Shown here: positions 15,809-24,097 of the stretch, piece after piece
Layout: each line of letters opens with the position of its first letter
Numbering within the stretch: the stretch's first letter is position 1
DNA from: Bifidobacterium sp.
GTDB taxonomy: Bacteria > Actinomycetota > Actinomycetes > Actinomycetales > Bifidobacteriaceae
Direction of reading: 5' to 3'
Length of the DNA: 38,253 nucleotides
Assembly: GCA_022649135.1 (NCBI GenBank)
Contig: JALCNP010000021.1
Location: forward strand, 1 to 38,253
Notes under the pieces: generated by a model
Seen by the model: only the letters and a program-made list of their open reading frames with translations
What the model was told of the DNA's origin: nothing
The model's database searches: none
Position numbers and translations under genes: made by a program

Positions 15809-16789
15809 GTGTGTCCTTTGGCAGAATTGCATGTGCATATCGAAGGCACGCTTTCGCATTCGCTCATCCGAGAACTCGCCCGCAGGAACGATCTTCCCAT
15901 ACCCCCTGCGGCGCGGCGCGACGGTCCGTCGTCGTTCGGCTGCCTTGATGATTTCCTGCGGGACTACTATGCGAATCTTGACGTGCTGCGAGAGCGGCGC
16001 GATTTCACGGATCTTGCCAACGCCTATCTGAAGAGGGCCAGCCAGGCGGGAGTCGTTCACGCCGAGATTTTCTTCGATCCCCAAAGCCATACCCGGCGGG
16101 GCGTTCCCCTGTCCACCGTGATTCTGGGGTTGTCGGATGCGCTGGAGGAGGCCCCCGACCGATTCGGCATGACCGCGTCCCTTATCATGTGCTTTCTGCG
16201 CGATCGCGGGCCGCAGGAGGCCTGCGCTATCTACGACGAGGCGCTTGCCTTCCGTGACAGGTTCATCGGTGTGGGCTTGGATTCGAGCGAGGAGGGCTTC
16301 CCGCCGTCGTGGTTCGCGGGGGTGTTCGCGCGTGCGAAGGCCGACGGATTGCATCGTGTGGCGCATGCCGGTGAGGAGAGCGGTCCGGAATATGTGTGGG
16401 AGGCCCTTGACATCCTGGATGTGGAGCGCATAGACCATGGGATCCGCTCGTTGGAGGATCTGGAGCTGGTGGCCAGGCTCAAGGCCGAAGGCATGCCGCT
16501 CACCGTGTGCCCCCTGTCGAACGTGGCGCTCAGGAACAGCCCCGCCGACATCGCACAGCACCCCCTTCCCGTCATGCTTGGCGAAGGGCTGATGGTCACC
16601 GTGAACAGCGATGATCCCGAATACTTCGGTGGATACATCGATGACAACTTTGCGGCCCTGACGCGTGCGGGGGTCATTGACGGCGCGCAGTGCAGGCAGC
16701 TGGCGCGCAATTCGATACGGGCCTCCTTCATGCCCGAGGCTCGAAAGGCCGCGCTCCTCTCCGGCGAGGACATCCGCGTTTCGCGCTGA
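15809..16789 (+). CDS. Adenine deaminase (adenosine deaminase family)
   Basis: A 326-residue zinc deaminase of the Add superfamily. Metal and catalytic residues are H8 and H10 (ELHVHIEGTL), H186 and E189 in HAGEE, and D268 in VNSDDPEYF. The blocks HAEIFFDPQSHTRRGVP, IGVGLDSSEEG, ERIDHGIR and VCPLSNVALR, and SDDPEYFGG in place of the adenosine-type motif, point to the subgroup that deaminates adenine to hypoxanthine rather than adenosine to inosine. It starts at GTG 15809, with AAGGAG six bases upstream; no ATG precedes the conserved motif. It is divergent from the NMT1-type transporter and convergent with a PucR-family regulator, which supports a purine-salvage role. Confidence 0.88.
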   Translation: MCPLAELHVHIEGTLSHSLIRELARRNDLPIPPAARRDGPSSFGCLDDFLRDYYANLDVLRERRDFTDLANAYLKRASQAGVVHAEIFFDPQSHTRRGVPLSTVILGLSDALEEAPDRFGMTASLIMCFLRDRGPQEACAIYDEALAFRDRFIGVGLDSSEEGFPPSWFAGVFARAKADGLHRVAHAGEESGPEYVWEALDILDVERIDHGIRSLEDLELVARLKAEGMPLTVCPLSNVALRNSPADIAQHPLPVMLGEGLMVTVNSDDPEYFGGYIDDNFAALTRAGVIDGAQCRQLARNSIRASFMPEARKAALLSGEDIRVSR

Positions 16790-16809
16790 TCGCCCGTGCG
16801 AGACTCGGG

Positions 16810-18357
16810 TCATTCGTCCTTAACGTTCAGGGAGTCGAAGGCGAGCACCAGATCCACCCGATCGTCGAGACTTCCTATGTCCCGGTTGAGAAGCTCCTCG
16901 ATTCGCGTGATTCTGTAGCGCAGCGTGTTGATGTGCATGTGCAGCTGCGTGGACGTCTCCTGCCAGGAGCAGTCGTTCGCCAGAAACACCCTCAGCGTGG
17001 TGAGCAGGTTCCCGTTGTGGCGCTTGTCGTAGGAGAGCAGCGGACCGAGGACCTCAGCGGTGAAGCCCGAGCGGATCCCCGTCCCGAGGAAGCGCAGCAG
17101 CGCCTCGTGCGTATTGGGGTAGACCGATGTCGAAACGGTGATGCCGCTGGAGCCCCGGGCGCTTTCCATGCGTTCCATGGCGGTGGCGAAGGAGGAGCCG
17201 AGTCTGCTCACCCCGGTCGTGAAGTCGCTCACCCCGATTGCCAGCGACCGTCCGTCGAGCAGCAGGCGGTCATGCTCGCTCAGCCGCTGGTGGAGCGTGA
17301 ACGGCTTGGAGAACGTGCCGTTGGCGAGGATGATGCTTTTTCTCTCGTCGTCGTAGGCGAGGGTTCTGCACTCGTCGTGGTCGAGAGCTCGGATAAGCAG
17401 GCCGCGCAATGCGCTGTGCGGGAAATGGGGGTCGTTCACGGCCGCGACCAGAAAGACGGAGTCGTTTTTCGGGCTCATCCCCTCGATGCGCATGCGTGCC
17501 GAGATCGCTCCGGGAGACACCTCCTGGCGTGCGATGGATCCGATGAAATGCCTGGCGTTCTCGCTTTCGGCCCGTGCGTTGCGGCGCACAAGCGCGCGTT
17601 CCACACGGACCGCGTTCACCACGGCCTCGACCGCAAGATACACCTCCTGGGAAAAGGACTCCATGCTGCCCGCAAGGATGAAATAGTCACGCTCGCCCTG
17701 CAGCCCCATGGGAATGATGCTGGCCGGGGCGCCGTCGAAGGTGGCGGTGAACGTCTCGTTTGCCACCGTGCGGACCGCCTGGTTCCACAGCGCCGATGAA
17801 TCACGTGCGGTCAGGGTACGTCCCGCGGAGGCTGCAACGGAGCCATCCGCGTTGATGATCCAGCAGTCCACCGCGAAATCGTCGCGAAAGCAGTCCAGAA
17901 CCTCCTGGGAGCCGCCTCCCCCGGAGATGGTGTCGGCGATTTTTGCGCTGAAACCCAGGGCCTTGCGCGCGATGTGGACCGATGACATCGGCTGTTGGTC
18001 CACTATGAACGACGAGATCGTTTTGAAGGAGATGCTGGGGGACACGGTGAGCAGGGCGAGCGAGCGTTCCCGGCAGTAGTCGATCACCGTTTCGGGAATG
18101 ATCCCTATCTCGATTATCCCGATGAGCAGGGCCGCCGCCCGGCGGTCGGCCAGCGCGTCGATGAAGGAGTGCACGCTGACGCTCTTGCCCGTCCACAGGC
18201 CGCTTGTCAGGACGACGTCGCCTGCGGAGATGAAGGGGCTGGGGTCGGGAAGGTCGGTGATGTAGGCGCCGGAGACGACCCTGTCCATGTCCTGCGGCTG
18301 GCCGACCACGACCGACACCTGCAGACCGTCGTTGTCTATGAGGTCCCTGAGCTTCAT
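16810..18357 (-). CDS. PucR-family transcriptional regulator
   Basis: A 515-residue regulator. The N-terminus (about 1-120, MKLRDLI...VVSGAYITDLPDPSPFISAGDVVLTSG given here by landmarks) is the PucR ligand-binding domain, followed by a variable middle domain and a C-terminal helix-turn-helix of the PucR/CdaR type (TQLHMHINTLRYRITRIEEL at about 470-490). The family controls purine catabolism, GABA and sugar-acid genes. The start is ATG 18357 with AAAGGCGG upstream; an in-frame GTG nine codons earlier is less likely. It is convergent with the adenine deaminase, only 20 bp separating the stops, and probably regulates the deaminase and transporter through the repeats at 15566-15764 (inference). 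Confidence 0.88.
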   Translation of the reverse strand: MKLRDLIDNDGLQVSVVVGQPQDMDRVVSGAYITDLPDPSPFISAGDVVLTSGLWTGKSVSVHSFIDALADRRAAALLIGIIEIGIIPETVIDYCRERSLALLTVSPSISFKTISSFIVDQQPMSSVHIARKALGFSAKIADTISGGGGSQEVLDCFRDDFAVDCWIINADGSVAASAGRTLTARDSSALWNQAVRTVANETFTATFDGAPASIIPMGLQGERDYFILAGSMESFSQEVYLAVEAVVNAVRVERALVRRNARAESENARHFIGSIARQEVSPGAISARMRIEGMSPKNDSVFLVAAVNDPHFPHSALRGLLIRALDHDECRTLAYDDERKSIILANGTFSKPFTLHQRLSEHDRLLLDGRSLAIGVSDFTTGVSRLGSSFATAMERMESARGSSGITVSTSVYPNTHEALLRFLGTGIRSGFTAEVLGPLLSYDKRHNGNLLTTLRVFLANDCSWQETSTQLHMHINTLRYRITRIEELLNRDIGSLDDRVDLVLAFDSLNVKDE

Positions 18358-18524
18358 GACCGCCTTTCTTTCACCGCTGTGCACTCGCGCATGCTATATG
18401 GACGCGATGCATCACCATTATCCCCGTTCGGGGTGACGGGCCGCTCGACGGGAGGGGCAGGAGACGGCGCCGCGGGTCCGCTCGCGAGGGGGGGGGAGCC
18501 GTGGTCGGGGTTCGCGCTCCGGAT
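18358..18524. promoter_or_regulatory. Upstream region of the PucR gene with a G9 run and a small hairpin
   Basis: A run of nine Gs (18488-18496) lies 131 bp before the PucR start. CCCCG-TT-CGGGG around 18423-18434 can form a short hairpin. No clear promoter hexamers are seen. Confidence 0.5.
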
Positions 18525-18971
18525 TCACGTGTTGATTCGGGTCATTGGCTGAAGGGCAAGCCCCCGGAACGTGAGGTCGCTGCGCGCCGCGAACCCCTGC
18601 CGCTCCCAAAAATCGTTTCCCGCCTGGTTCCCCTCGCGGGCGACGAGGTTGACTTTGCTCACCCCCAGGTCGCGCAGAGCGGCGGTGGCCTGCGCGACCA
18701 GTTGCGTCGCGACTCCTTGGTGCCGGAACTCCCGTGCCACCGCGGCGTGGTAGATGAAGCCACGTCTACCGTCGTTTCCGACGAGAATGACCCCGATGAG
18801 CGTGCCGCACGTCTCGTCGACTGCGACAAGGCAGGTCTGGGGATTGCGTTCCAGCAGACGGCCTATCCCCTTTTCACTGTCGTCCACATCGGTCAGTCCC
18901 ATCCCCGGGCAGGAAAGCCAGAGGGCGTAGGCTGCCGGGTAGTCCTCGATCGTCATACTCCTTATGTGCAT
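18525..18971 (-). CDS. GNAT-family N-acetyltransferase (YpeA-like)
   Basis: A 148-residue GNAT enzyme. MHIRSMTIEDYPAAYALW followed by CPGMGLTDVDDSEKGIGRLL is the characteristic N-terminus of the YpeA subgroup. VAREFRHQGVATQLV is the acetyl-CoA pyrophosphate-binding motif (R-x-x-G-x-A), and GNDFWERQGF closes the domain. The start at 18971 was chosen from family length; an AAGGAG sits just before a later in-frame ATG (18956), too close to serve it. The acceptor is unknown. It is divergent from the TetR gene, so it may share its control region. Confidence 0.82.
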   Translation of the reverse strand: MHIRSMTIEDYPAAYALWLSCPGMGLTDVDDSEKGIGRLLERNPQTCLVAVDETCGTLIGVILVGNDGRRGFIYHAAVAREFRHQGVATQLVAQATAALRDLGVSKVNLVAREGNQAGNDFWERQGFAARSDLTFRGLALQPMTRINT

Positions 18972-19075
18972 GAGATGAAGTCTACCCGTCTGTAGAGAGC
19001 CGGTCTCGCGCGAACCTCGAAGGCCTGGCATGATGGCGATGCGCGGTTGTGGCATGACCATTGCCGTCATGAGTT

Positions 19076-19092
19076 ACAGACCGACGGTCTGT
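19076..19092. promoter_or_regulatory. TetR operator 1 (perfect 17-bp dyad)
   Basis: ACAGACC-GAC-GGTCTGT is a perfect inverted repeat between the divergent GNAT and TetR genes, 67 bp before the TetR start. A possible -10 (TATGCT, 19099-19104) follows directly, so binding would block the promoter. A 15/17 match recurs at 19928-19944. Confidence 0.75.
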
Positions 19093-19158
19093 TTGGTGTA
19101 TGCTGTGGACGGGTGTCGTCGGCACCCCGGAAAAGAAGCGGTGGCTGGGAGGGCTGTG

Positions 19159-19866
19159 ATGATCGAGAGGAATTCTCAGCGCACGGTCGCGCTCATTCTC
19201 GACGCGGCGCGCACGCTGTTCCTGAGGAACGGTTACGATGCGACCAGCATTCAGGACATTCTTGACGCGACGGGGCTGAGCAAGGGCGGTCTGTATCATC
19301 ACTTCTCGTCAAAGGAAGAGGTGTTCGAAGCCATGCTTGAGCGCGAAAGCGCCGACAGCATGCGAGCCATCACGGCCATACGGGATGATGCCCATATGAA
19401 CGGAGCGCACAAGCTCCTGGCCTTCTGCATTGAATGTGTCAACGGGGCGCATAACAGTCTGTGGGCGCGGATGGCGCCGGATGCCAGCCTCATGAGTAAC
19501 GCCAAGCTGCTGACCATGGAATACGATCTGTCTCTTTCGGACGCGGCGCACGAGTTTATGCAGCCTATCATCCAGCAGGGCATCCGTGACGGCTCCATTC
19601 ATACGAATTCTGCGAGGAACGTGGCCGAGGTCTTGGCTCTGCTTGCCAATCTGTGGGTGTCGCCCATGTTTCATCCCGGAACGTCGAGTGAGGTCAGGTC
19701 CAGGCTGCGCACGTTTTTTGACATCGCGCAGCAGCTGGGAGTCGATTTGCGATCGAGCGAAATCTCCGGCAAGCTTGACGATATTTCGACGACGTATGAA
19801 ACCCGGGCCGCGCTTTTCAGGTCGGCCGGGGACCCGCCCCGGAACAGCCCGCAGCGGTCTGAATAG
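19159..19866 (+). CDS. TetR-family transcriptional repressor
   Basis: A 235-residue regulator. The TetR_N DNA-binding domain is at residues about 10-58: AARTLFLRNGYDATSIQDI, then DATGLSKGGLYHHFSSKEE with the helix-turn-helix at 29-49. The C-terminal domain (about 90-200) would bind the inducer. ATG 19159 has GGGAGGG five bases upstream; longer frames from 19030 run through the operator and are rejected. It is followed after 48 bp by an MFS exporter on the same strand. It probably represses itself through the dyad at 19076-19092 and the exporter through the second copy. Confidence 0.92.
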   Translation: MIERNSQRTVALILDAARTLFLRNGYDATSIQDILDATGLSKGGLYHHFSSKEEVFEAMLERESADSMRAITAIRDDAHMNGAHKLLAFCIECVNGAHNSLWARMAPDASLMSNAKLLTMEYDLSLSDAAHEFMQPIIQQGIRDGSIHTNSARNVAEVLALLANLWVSPMFHPGTSSEVRSRLRTFFDIAQQLGVDLRSSEISGKLDDISTTYETRAALFRSAGDPPRNSPQRSE

Positions 19867-19914
19867 CCCGCTGTTTTTCACAAACCGTTACTAATGGACC
19901 AAGAAAGGGTCATC

Positions 19915-21198
19915 ATGGACGACAATAACAAACCGTCGGTCGGTCTCCAACAATGTCAGGGAACCACCGGGGTCTTCACCGTGCAATTCTGCTGTCTGGT
20001 CATCGCACAGCTTTTTTCACTTCTGGGCAGCGCCATTCTGCGCTTTGCGCTTCCTCTCCACCTGCTCAACGTTTCTCACTCCGTGGTTCTCTACGCCTCC
20101 GTCTCGGCGTGGGCCTGGCTGCCATACATACTCATCACGCCAATCGGGGGCATCATTTCCGATCGTGTGCGCAAATCAGTACTTATGGCAACGCTGGACA
20201 CGGTTCTGGCGCTGTCGTGCTGCCTGTATTTCGCCCTTCATGGGAGAGTGGATGTGATTTCCTCGACGCTGACTCTGCTTATGGTTCTCTATGCGGTCCA
20301 AAGCATGTACCAGCCCGCGGTGCAGGCGGCAATCCCCGCGATGATCGCATCCGAGCAGGTTCCGCGCGCCACGGCTTTGGTGAGCCAGATCAGTACGGTG
20401 ACCAGCATCGTCGGTCCGGCCTTGGGCGGCATGATTCTCGGTTTCACCACAATCGGAATGCTCGCTGGAATATCCTGCATGGGCTTTGCCGTTTCCGCGG
20501 TTCTCATCGGATTTTTCGTGCGCATACCGAAATCTCGCATGATGGGTTCGGGCAGTGCAATGCATATCGTTGCTCAGGATGCGCATGATGCGCTTCGCTT
20601 TCTCGGCACACGGCCGCTGATCTGGGAGACCATCGTCGTCGCCATGTTCATCAACCTTCTCACCTCGGCTTTCATCATGGTGGGCTCGACCTTTATCATC
20701 ACCCAGATGTGGCTTCTGTCCAACCAGACCTTGGGGATCTCGGAGGCCGTTGTCTCCCTGGGCGGACTTCTGGGCGGCGTGCTCGTCTACAGGATGCCCA
20801 GGGGTGTCGCGTTTCGGCATGAACCGCGGATCATTGCAATCACCAGCATCGGTCTGGTTTTTGTGGTTCTTTCGTTGGGCCTGCCTCTTCCCGGCGCCGC
20901 GCGGCTGGCGCTGTTCGTCTTCGGGCTGAGTTGGGTCATGGCAGGGGCCTCGGTTTTCACCATTCTTGCCGTCTCCTATATTCAGACGCACACCCCTGTC
21001 GAACATATCGGGAAAGTCATCGCTCTCACCATGTCAGCCGCGACATGCGCATTGCCTCTGGGGCAGTTTTTCTACGGCTATGCACTGAACGGCTTGAGCC
21101 CCTTCACCCTGAGCCTCATGGTCACTGCGGGAATGTTCGTGCTGGACATGGTGCTCGCATGGATATTCCGCAGGCACGTCAATGAGTTGGGAGGATGA
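19915..21198 (+). CDS. MFS transporter, drug-efflux type
   Basis: A 427-residue, 12-helix major facilitator protein. The loop between helices 2 and 3 reads GGIISDRVRKSVLM, the MFS motif A form (G-x-x-x-D-R-x-x-R). VSQISTVTSIVGPALGGMILG is the helix-5 motif C-like region typical of exporters of the MFS_3/EntS group. ATG 19915 has AAAGG seven bases upstream and is preferred to the ATG at 19894. The preceding TetR gene and the operator pair suggest inducible efflux of a toxic compound; the substrate is unknown. The second operator copy lies within codons 5-10 of this gene. Confidence 0.9.
   Translation: MDDNNKPSVGLQQCQGTTGVFTVQFCCLVIAQLFSLLGSAILRFALPLHLLNVSHSVVLYASVSAWAWLPYILITPIGGIISDRVRKSVLMATLDTVLALSCCLYFALHGRVDVISSTLTLLMVLYAVQSMYQPAVQAAIPAMIASEQVPRATALVSQISTVTSIVGPALGGMILGFTTIGMLAGISCMGFAVSAVLIGFFVRIPKSRMMGSGSAMHIVAQDAHDALRFLGTRPLIWETIVVAMFINLLTSAFIMVGSTFIITQMWLLSNQTLGISEAVVSLGGLLGGVLVYRMPRGVAFRHEPRIIAITSIGLVFVVLSLGLPLPGAARLALFVFGLSWVMAGASVFTILAVSYIQTHTPVEHIGKVIALTMSAATCALPLGQFFYGYALNGLSPFTLSLMVTAGMFVLDMVLAWIFRRHVNELGG
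19928..19944. promoter_or_regulatory. Candidate TetR operator 2 inside the 5' end of the MFS gene
   Basis: ACAAACCGTCGGTCGGT matches operator 1 (read on the opposite strand, ACAGACCGTCGGTCTGT) at 15 of 17 positions. It starts 13 bases into the MFS coding sequence, where a bound repressor would act as a roadblock. Confidence 0.55.
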
Positions 21199-21291
21199 GG
21201 CCACATTGCCGGGATGTGTCTTCTCCGGAGGTGCCGTCTGAGTCTGTTGGGGCGCTGGGAGGCGGGCTGTGGATTCTGTTCGGCGTCGCGC

Positions 21292-21702
21292 TCACACCGC
21301 GTCGCCGGGTGCCGTCCGATACGGGTGTCTGCGCTGGTGTGTGGCTTCGAACTCGCGTATGCCGGCGATGCGGTCCGAGGCCGCGAAGCGAATGATGGAG
21401 ACCCCGTCGAAGGTGGACTGGTCGTCGCTGAACGTCCAGGTGACGGTGACGGTTCGGCCGTCCTCGGCGTGGATGAATTCGTGGATGGTCCAATCGCTGA
21501 CGGTCTGTCTGGCGAGCATCGCGTCGATCCAGCTGTGCAGTTCGCCAAGACCGTCATAGACGGGTCCGTAGCATTCCTCGTAATGGCAGTCGGCCGTGAA
21601 AAGCGAATCGAATGCGGCGAAGTCGCGCGTGACCCACATGGCGAAGTATTCGGCGATCAGCCTTTCGTGTCGGCTTTCGGCGGTTCCGTCGGGTGTGTTC
21701 AT
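21292..21702 (-). CDS. SnoaL/NTF2-like small protein
   Basis: 136 residues with the NTF2-like/SnoaL pattern: an N-terminal helix pair (RLIAEYFAMWVTRDFAAFDSLF, residues about 12-33), a conserved pocket region CHYEECYGPVYDG, then a beta-rich half with TVTVTWTFSDDQSTFDGVSII. Such proteins are small polar-pocket folds found as hydrolases, isomerases or ligand-binding proteins; no catalytic assignment is possible. ATG 21702 has AAGGAG seven bases upstream. It is convergent with the MFS exporter; about 90 bp between them contain no clear terminator. Confidence 0.8.
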   Translation of the reverse strand: MNTPDGTAESRHERLIAEYFAMWVTRDFAAFDSLFTADCHYEECYGPVYDGLGELHSWIDAMLARQTVSDWTIHEFIHAEDGRTVTVTWTFSDDQSTFDGVSIIRFAASDRIAGIREFEATHQRRHPYRTAPGDAV

Positions 21703-21844
21703 GGTCTCTCTCCTTACGTGGTCCAGATTATGCCGGTTGCATGATCCACACCATGCCAGAGTGTCCTCATCGCCGTGATCGTTAGTCGGCGGGAACCGTT
21801 CCCTCGCGGTGGGGTATGTCGGTTCGCGCCCATACCATGGGTTT

Positions 21845-22426
21845 ATGGAGAATATCACCACGATGCCAGCGACCATCGAGCGCTGGCATGATGTTCAGGC
21901 CGCACTGACCGGGGGCGGCGACGGGCGAAGCTGCCAGTGCGCATGGCCGATGATGACCGGGGCGCAGTGGCGCACGAGTTCCGTCGACGAGCGTAGAAGC
22001 CGCCTTCGGGAGGAGCTCTCCTCGGGTGCGGTTCCCGGCCTGGTCGCCTATGTCGGCGGCGTCGCGGCAGGCTGGGTGCGGGTGTGCCCACGACCTCTGC
22101 AGCGTCACCTGGAGACGTCGCGGATAGTGAAGTCGGGCTCGCCGGAACCATTCGGGGACGCGGATGTGTGGGCCATCACCTGCTTTTCGGTACGCAACGA
22201 ATTCAGAAGGCACGGAGTCGGCGCGGCTTTGCTTCGCGCGGGTGTCGACTACGCCCGATCATGCGGGGCCCGAATGCTCGAGGCGTATCCGCTTGACAAC
22301 ACCGCGTCGAAGGTGTCCAGTACGTCTCTGTTTGTGGGGGCGCTCACGACCTTCCTCGACGCGGGGTTTGAAGTCGTCGCGAGGCCGACTCCGACTCGCG
22401 CCGTGGTGACGCTCAATCTGCGGTAA
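21845..22426 (+). CDS. GNAT-family N-acetyltransferase with N-terminal Cys motif
   Basis: 193 residues. The acetyl-CoA motif is VRNEFRRHGVGAALL, preceded by WAITCFSV; the C-terminus VGALTTFLDAGFEVVARPTPTR is a normal GNAT ending. Near the N-terminus C30-Q-C32-A-W marks a subgroup with a conserved CxCxW segment of unknown role. The start is uncertain: ATG 21845 or 21863, neither with a strong ribosome site. The stop overlaps the convergent MFS gene by 14 bp. Confidence 0.78.
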   Translation: MENITTMPATIERWHDVQAALTGGGDGRSCQCAWPMMTGAQWRTSSVDERRSRLREELSSGAVPGLVAYVGGVAAGWVRVCPRPLQRHLETSRIVKSGSPEPFGDADVWAITCFSVRNEFRRHGVGAALLRAGVDYARSCGARMLEAYPLDNTASKVSSTSLFVGALTTFLDAGFEVVARPTPTRAVVTLNLR

Positions 22427-23753
22427 GCGGCTGGTTGTCGGCGGCGATATCGCTGCTCGCTAACAGGGCTGATTCGCGCACTCGAGCCGCGGCGACGGCG
22501 GCGGCGACCATCAGCACAATCATCACGCTCAGTGGAATGATCATTGACCCGTTGTGCAGTTGGAGCCCATACATCAGCAGAATGAAGAGAATTCCCGTTA
22601 TCTGGCCGGACCCCATGAGCAGCCCGTATGAGGTGCTCTCCGGTACGGGGTAGCCTATTTCGGTGCCATATTCGAATACCAGAGGTCCCACGCCCATGAT
22701 GAAGAATCCCGCCACGGCGCCACATGCCACCAGCAGAGGAAACGAGCTCGCGTAGGCCATACCGGCGATGGCTATGATCGCCGTCGCCATTGAGGACACG
22801 ATGAATATCTTGCGACGCCCGGTTCGGTCACTCGTCATAGGTAGCATCACTCCACCGATGATGCCCGCAAGAATGATGGCCGTGCCGATGAGGCCGCTTT
22901 GATCGCTGGACATGCCTCGTGAGACGAACATGTCGGAGATCGCGGTCAGCAAAGCGTTAAAGACGCCGAGTGCTATCATCACGGCCGCCAGGAGCAGCGC
23001 ATAGTCGTGATTGCGCCGCAACGTCAGCGCGTCGTGAATCGAGAAATGACTGTCTCGTTGTGCTTTCGGGCCTGCCGGGACCGCAGGCTCCTCCTTCACG
23101 AGAACCATGAGCAGCAGTGAACAGGCGATTGCCACGTATCCCATATCCCTGAGCATGCCTCCCATGCCCAGCGATTGATACAGTCCCGGGGTGCTGGCGG
23201 TTGCCACGGCGATGCCGACATAGCCCGCCACGGAACCGATGCCGGTGACCGTAGCCCGCTGGTTTACGGGGAACCAGTTCGCAGCGAGCTTGGTCAGGGG
23301 GTTCATCACGAACGGCTGGGCGATGGCCAGCCCCAACTGGCTGAGGACCACCAGAGGGAAGCTCCAGTACAGCAGCCCGCGCGTCATGGCGAACATCGAT
23401 GTCAGCAGCGCGGCCACGGTGAAACATGCGCGGATGCCCTTTCGGTCGCACAGCATGGAAGCGGGCATGGAGAATATGATGTAGGCGATCATGTAGCTCA
23501 TGGACAGCGTGGCGATCGCCAAGGGGGTGGTGTGGTAAAAGACCGCTGCCTGCGGCGAGATGGTCGAGAAAGTCAACCAGTACATCTGGGTGATGGCGAA
23601 CATCGGGATCGCCGCCGCCAGAACCACCCATCGGTAGGGTGAGGTCGTGTATCCCGCTGTGGTCCCATGCGTCGACGATGCGGCTGATGTGGCCACTGGA
23701 ACGGTCATGGGGGAGTCGGACCGGATGCCGACCTCATAGGTTCTGGATGTCAT
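22413..23753 (-). CDS. MFS transporter of the MarR-controlled cluster
   Basis: A 446-residue, 12-helix major facilitator protein with about 40 hydrophilic residues before helix 1 (WVVLAAAIPMFAITQMYWLT). SMPASMLCDRKGIRACF is the helix 2-3 loop motif A, and TSDRTGRRKIF its repeat in the second half. The organisation resembles cyanate/nitrate/organic-anion MFS carriers. ATG 23753 has AAGGAG 10 bases upstream. A promoter with -10 TATACT and a 29-bp dyad lies about 230 bp upstream, and related bases occur before the kinase-aminotransferase operon. It may import the substrate of that pair or export a product; direction cannot be read. Confidence 0.88.
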   Translation of the reverse strand: MTSRTYEVGIRSDSPMTVPVATSAASSTHGTTAGYTTSPYRWVVLAAAIPMFAITQMYWLTFSTISPQAAVFYHTTPLAIATLSMSYMIAYIIFSMPASMLCDRKGIRACFTVAALLTSMFAMTRGLLYWSFPLVVLSQLGLAIAQPFVMNPLTKLAANWFPVNQRATVTGIGSVAGYVGIAVATASTPGLYQSLGMGGMLRDMGYVAIACSLLLMVLVKEEPAVPAGPKAQRDSHFSIHDALTLRRNHDYALLLAAVMIALGVFNALLTAISDMFVSRGMSSDQSGLIGTAIILAGIIGGVMLPMTSDRTGRRKIFIVSSMATAIIAIAGMAYASSFPLLVACGAVAGFFIMGVGPLVFEYGTEIGYPVPESTSYGLLMGSGQITGILFILLMYGLQLHNGSMIIPLSVMIVLMVAAAVAAARVRESALLASSDIAADNQPLTAD

Positions 23754-24097
23754 GCGCCGCCGTCTCCTTCATTGTCTCGGTATAGTTGGCGGCATGCTGT
23801 TTCCCACATGCCGCCACGTACAGGACGTTGGGTCATGCCGCTGTGTTGTGCATGACGCCGAACCTGTCGATGCCGATCGCGTCAAGGTGGTCACCGAGAA
23901 ACATGACGATGCGGAGCGGTGGGCTTTCCTCGATCATGATTCCAGTGAATCCAATTTGATTGTGTACGATTGAAATTGGAGTATACACACGAAAGGCATC
24001 GGCAAAGCGTGCTGTGTTTCCGTGACGTAACGTCGGGGGTGTGAGCCGGTGTTGCGGATCGATCCGTGACGGGGGGGATTCCGGGGTGAACGGGTTG
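23754..24097. other. Control region between MarR gene and MFS gene
   Basis: 344 bp between two minus-strand genes. It contains the MFS promoter and dyad at 23951-23985. The remainder (23754-23950 and 23990-24097) shows no gene or clear terminator. Confidence 0.5.
23951..23985 (-). promoter_or_regulatory. Promoter and MarR-type operator for the MFS gene
   Basis: On the minus strand TATACT (23980-23985) is a near-consensus -10. Immediately downstream CCAATTT (23951-23957) and AAATTGG (23973-23979) form a perfect dyad around a 15-bp centre that contains ATTGTGTACGATT. This is similar to ATTGTATGCAATC (9 of 13) at the kinase promoter. Repression by the neighbouring MarR protein is inferred. Confidence 0.6.
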
